From NCBI GenBank assembly GCA_934572445.1, contig CAKTLD010000018.1, forward strand, positions 1 to 24,225: 24,225 bases of DNA. The letters run 5' to 3'. Position numbers and translations under genes: made by a program. Positions 21,980 through 24,225 of the stretch are shown here, piece by piece. The notes under the pieces were generated by a model that was not told the origin of the DNA, made no database searches, and worked only from the letters and a program-made list of their open reading frames with translations. This stretch comes from an uncultured Oscillospiraceae bacterium (GTDB lineage Bacteria > Bacillota > Clostridia > Oscillospirales > Oscillospiraceae). How positions within the stretch are numbered: the first letter of the stretch is position 1; each line of letters begins with the position of its first letter.

Positions 21980-23053
21980 ATGAAGCAAAAACTGACAGCA
22001 CTGCTGCTCGCGCTCGCGCTCAGTCTCGGCGGGCTTGCCGCCGCATACTGCGGCGCTCCCGTGCGGAAAAGCAGCGATTATGCCATCAAATATGCCGCCG
22101 CGGAACAAATGGCACGCTGCATGGCGCAGATCCGCACTTATAAGGAGGCGCTCTCCCTTCCGCTCAGCGAGGAGGATCGGCACAGCACCGGAATGATCGG
22201 TGATTATCTGACCGATATCACCACCACGCTCGGCTCTCCCGAAGCTAAGCGCAGCACCGCAAATCCCGACATGGCCGCGCTCGTCGTCACACTGCTGCGC
22301 GAGGCCGGCATACGAAGCGGCGATACGATCGGCGCGGGATTTTCCGGCTCCTTTCCCGCGCTTGATCTCGCGCTGCTCTGTGCCTGCGATGCAATGGGCG
22401 TCAGCTGCGTCTATATTGCATCCATTGGCGCGTCCACCTACGGTGCCAATCAGCCGGAGCTGACGCTGCCGGATATGCTCTGCCGTCTTGTGCAGGACGG
22501 ATACCTCAGCACGCTCCCTGCCGCCATCACGGCCGGCGGCGCATACGACATCGGCCAGGATATGGACGCCGCCGTCCTCGCGCAGATCCTCGCGCGGCTG
22601 GAAGGGTACGGCATCCCCATCGTCAGCGAGGGCATCTATTCGCAGAATATTGCATGGCGCATGGCTCTGTATGCAGAAAACGGACCGATCTCCTGCTTTG
22701 TCGGCATCGGCGGCAATGTCACAACGCTTGGACTGGACGGCACTACGCTGCGCCAGGGCGTCTCCCGCCCCGACAGTATTCGGACTGTTTCCGCGCGCAG
22801 CGGTCTGCTCGACCGTTACAACGCCTCAGGCTTGCCTGTGATCCAGCTGCTGAACGTCAAAAAGCTTTTGACCGACTACGGTCTGCCGTTTGATCCCGAT
22901 GCTCTGCCGGAACCCGGCACAAGCGCGATCTACTACGAAACGAAGCCGCGTCTCCTGCCCGCTGCTCTCTCGCTTTTCGCGTCGCTCGCCGTGCTGATCT
23001 CCCGCGCATCTTCTCGCAGAGGGCCGTCTGCACCGCGCGGAAAACGCCGGTAA
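21980..23053 (+). CDS. pgsW: Poly-gamma-glutamate system protein, PgsW type
   Basis: A 357-aa protein with an N-terminal signal or anchor (about 5-22) and a C-terminal hydrophobic segment (about 320-340) followed by a basic tail. The middle has GAGFSGSFPALDLALL, IASIGASTYGANQPELT, EGIYSQNIAWRMAL and FVGIGGNVTTLG, which I associate with the family annotated as poly-gamma-glutamate system protein. Its biochemical role is unknown; it is found with pgsB and pgsC in anaerobes lacking a normal PgsA. GAGGTGG just before the ATG at 21980 supports the start, ten bases after pgsC. No CapA/PgsA-like gene is present in the window. Confidence 0.85.
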   Translation: MKQKLTALLLALALSLGGLAAAYCGAPVRKSSDYAIKYAAAEQMARCMAQIRTYKEALSLPLSEEDRHSTGMIGDYLTDITTTLGSPEAKRSTANPDMAALVVTLLREAGIRSGDTIGAGFSGSFPALDLALLCACDAMGVSCVYIASIGASTYGANQPELTLPDMLCRLVQDGYLSTLPAAITAGGAYDIGQDMDAAVLAQILARLEGYGIPIVSEGIYSQNIAWRMALYAENGPISCFVGIGGNVTTLGLDGTTLRQGVSRPDSIRTVSARSGLLDRYNASGLPVIQLLNVKKLLTDYGLPFDPDALPEPGTSAIYYETKPRLLPAALSLFASLAVLISRASSRRGPSAPRGKRR

Positions 23054-23249
23054 AGCAGGGTGCCGCCGTGCCGCGTTCCGGTATCAGCCCCCGTCAGACG
23101 GCACGGCAGAATCCCCCCGCTGCGCCAAAGCTTTTCCTCATCGGGGCGCCGGGCATAAAATAAGCCGCCTCGCCTGCGCGGGTGGGACGGATATGAGATC
23201 GTATTGTATTTTTCAAAGCTCTGTTCTCCTTTCGATGCATCAGAGCCTT
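23054..23249. other. Intergenic region after the pgs operon
   Basis: Holds a 9-bp inverted repeat GCCGTGCCG/CGGCACGGC (23065-23073 and 23099-23107) with a long loop that itself contains CCGTC-A-GACGG. No T run follows, so termination of the pgs transcript here is uncertain. No gene is seen. Confidence 0.45.
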
Positions 23250-23278
23250 TTTACACATTTCTTCAAATACGCTATGAT
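23250..23278 (+). promoter_or_regulatory. Promoter of the ATC hydrolase-like gene
   Basis: TTTACA (23250-23255) and TATGAT (23273-23278) are 17 bases apart, each five of six to consensus. A second TATAAT at 23285-23290 with a TTCAAA 17 bases upstream is an alternative overlapping promoter. Confidence 0.55.
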
Positions 23279-23319
23279 GAAGTATATAATTCGGAATTTG
23301 CAGATGCAGAGGAGGAAGT

Positions 23320-23934
23320 ATGATCGACCAAAGATATTACGAAAAACTCGGCGGCTTCTCTTACCTCCTGAGTGAACTGAGAAAGAAAATCGGCAAGGAA
23401 CAGACCGATGCGCTGGTTCGTGATGCGGTAAACCTCTGCAACGAATTATGCGGCAGATATCAGGACCTTTCTAAAAAGGAAAAGCTGCATACCGAACGGA
23501 TGATCTTCCCGCGAGCCGCTATTTATCTGCAGATGATCAAATATATCTCACAGGAAGAAGCCATAAGCCTGATAGAAGAATCTGTAAGAATCGGTGTGGA
23601 GCCTGATCGGAAACGTCTGCATATTGCAACGAAGCTCCCCTTTATGCGTCCCCTTTTCTTTAAGATCTTCCGCAAGATGATCGGCACTATGTTCAACGGA
23701 GATGCGGGCTTCAGATTTGCGGAAATCGAAGCCGACAGCAGGCATTACCGCGTCGATGTTCTGCAATGCCCCTATATGAAGTATTGCGAATTACTGGACT
23801 GCAAAGAGCTGACGGGCACTTTCTGCCTGAGCGATGACCGCGTCTACGGAAATATGTGCGGCATCACCTTCAGGCGGCAGGACACGATCGGACGCGGCAG
23901 CGACAAATGCGATTTCTATTTCTACAGGGATTAG
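23320..23934 (+). CDS. L-2-amino-thiazoline-4-carboxylic acid hydrolase family protein
   Basis: A 204-aa cytoplasmic protein. The C-terminal half has the family features: a Cys pair region YRVDVLQCPYMKYCELLDC, then FCLSDDRVYGNMCGITFRRQDTIGRG and the end SDKCDFYFYRD. In Pseudomonas the named enzyme opens the thiazoline ring on the route to L-cysteine, but members in Clostridia are widespread and mostly uncharacterised. The ATG has GAGGAGG four to five bases upstream and a good promoter. It stands alone, with no other cysteine-pathway genes in view. Confidence 0.85.
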   Translation: MIDQRYYEKLGGFSYLLSELRKKIGKEQTDALVRDAVNLCNELCGRYQDLSKKEKLHTERMIFPRAAIYLQMIKYISQEEAISLIEESVRIGVEPDRKRLHIATKLPFMRPLFFKIFRKMIGTMFNGDAGFRFAEIEADSRHYRVDVLQCPYMKYCELLDCKELTGTFCLSDDRVYGNMCGITFRRQDTIGRGSDKCDFYFYRD

Positions 23935-24105
23935 CAGCGGGGAGCACGCCGAAAACGGGAGGCATCGTTCATCGTGCCAGAGCCCCGGAAGCAGTATGCT
24001 CGAAGTGTCTGCGACGATCCTGCGGCCCACAATACAGCCCTCGGAACAAAACTTTTAAAACCGAAGCTCCCCAAAGGATGCAAAAGCATTTTTGACGAAA
24101 GCAAG
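23935..24105. other. Intergenic, no gene seen
   Basis: Short frames overlap here on both strands, but none has a ribosome site or recognisable family. No clear terminator for the preceding gene is visible before the tRNA terminator at 24106-24142. Confidence 0.5.
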
Positions 24106-24142
24106 AAAAAACCTTGGAATCATTGAGATTCCAAGGTTTTTT
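24106..24142 (-). terminator. Terminator of tRNA-Ser
   Basis: A perfect 15-bp stem (AAAAAACCTTGGAAT and its complement) with a 7-nt loop. On the minus strand it ends in six T, five bases after the encoded CCA. Confidence 0.9.
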
Positions 24143-24147
24143 CGATC

Positions 24148-24225
24148 TGGCGCGGAAGAGAGGATTTGAACCTCCGCGGCGCTTTTTACACACCCTACTC
24201 CCTTAGCAGGGGAGCCCCTTCGGCC
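24148..24225 (-). tRNA. tRNA-Ser(GCT), 5' end cut by the window
   Basis: On the minus strand the anticodon stem CTCCC/GGGAG holds loop CTGCTAA with anticodon GCT. A long class II variable arm follows, then the T arm GGAGG-TTCAAAT-CCTCT, the acceptor 3' strand CTTCCGC, discriminator G and an encoded CCA. The acceptor 5' strand and part of the D arm lie beyond the edge, so they cannot be checked. Confidence 0.88.

Noticed and set aside
23193..23375. A 60-codon frame before the ATC hydrolase-like gene
   Set aside because: It covers the promoter and ribosome site of that gene in another frame and has no family resemblance.

Overview
The window looks like a chromosomal segment from a GC-rich gut Clostridia species (Bacillota), plausibly Oscillospiraceae. 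The evidence is Shine-Dalgarno sequences of the AGGAGG type before nearly every gene, frequent GTG/TTG starts, a bile salt hydrolase, lipoprotein signal peptides of Gram-positive type, and gene families typical of intestinal anaerobes. The taxonomic placement is inference.

Left end (1-3.7 kb): the edge of an integrated element. It holds the tail of an unknown gene, a tyrosine recombinase with a second arm-binding-like domain at its C-terminus, and an AT-rich gene with an HD-phosphohydrolase-like His/Asp pattern behind a strong promoter. Next is an intact tRNA-Pro(TGG) on the minus strand with a perfect terminator. Upstream of that tRNA lie two tandem units of exactly 224 bp. Their shared spacers are 186 nt each and about 87% identical without indels. 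Each unit is bounded by the 7-nt anticodon-loop sequence and carries a tRNA-Pro 5' half. They look like non-autonomous cassettes inserted in the anticodon loop.

3.9-7.5 kb: housekeeping and accessory metabolic genes. A plus-strand operon encodes a hexapeptide acetyltransferase, an HD nucleotidase-like protein and a DUF1653 protein. It converges on a flavin reductase-like protein and a bile salt hydrolase, both on the minus strand.

7.5-23.1 kb: a poly-gamma-glutamate (PGA) locus. From a 246-bp divergent regulatory region, pgsB, pgsC and the PgsW-type gene read right on overlapping or closely spaced frames. A 13-gene, 12.6-kb minus-strand gene train reads left: a duplicated-domain lipoprotein, a lipoprotein gamma-glutamyltransferase, a permease, a 48-aa membrane protein, an AstE/M14-like metallopeptidase, a DUF6305-like lipoprotein, a second permease, a 49-aa membrane protein, two more AstE/M14-like metallopeptidases, a histidine kinase, a CitB/DcuR-like response regulator and a small unknown protein. 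The module permease + about 48-aa two-helix protein + membrane-anchored metallopeptidase occurs twice. My working model (inference) is that pgsBCW make PGA and the divergent operon cuts gamma-glutamyl material outside the cell, imports the products and senses them. The transporters and peptidases could instead serve other amide-linked acyl-amino acids.

Right end (23.2-24.2 kb): an L-2-amino-thiazoline-4-carboxylic acid hydrolase family gene with its own promoter, then a terminator and the 3' part of a tRNA-Ser(GCT) on the minus strand, cut by the window edge.
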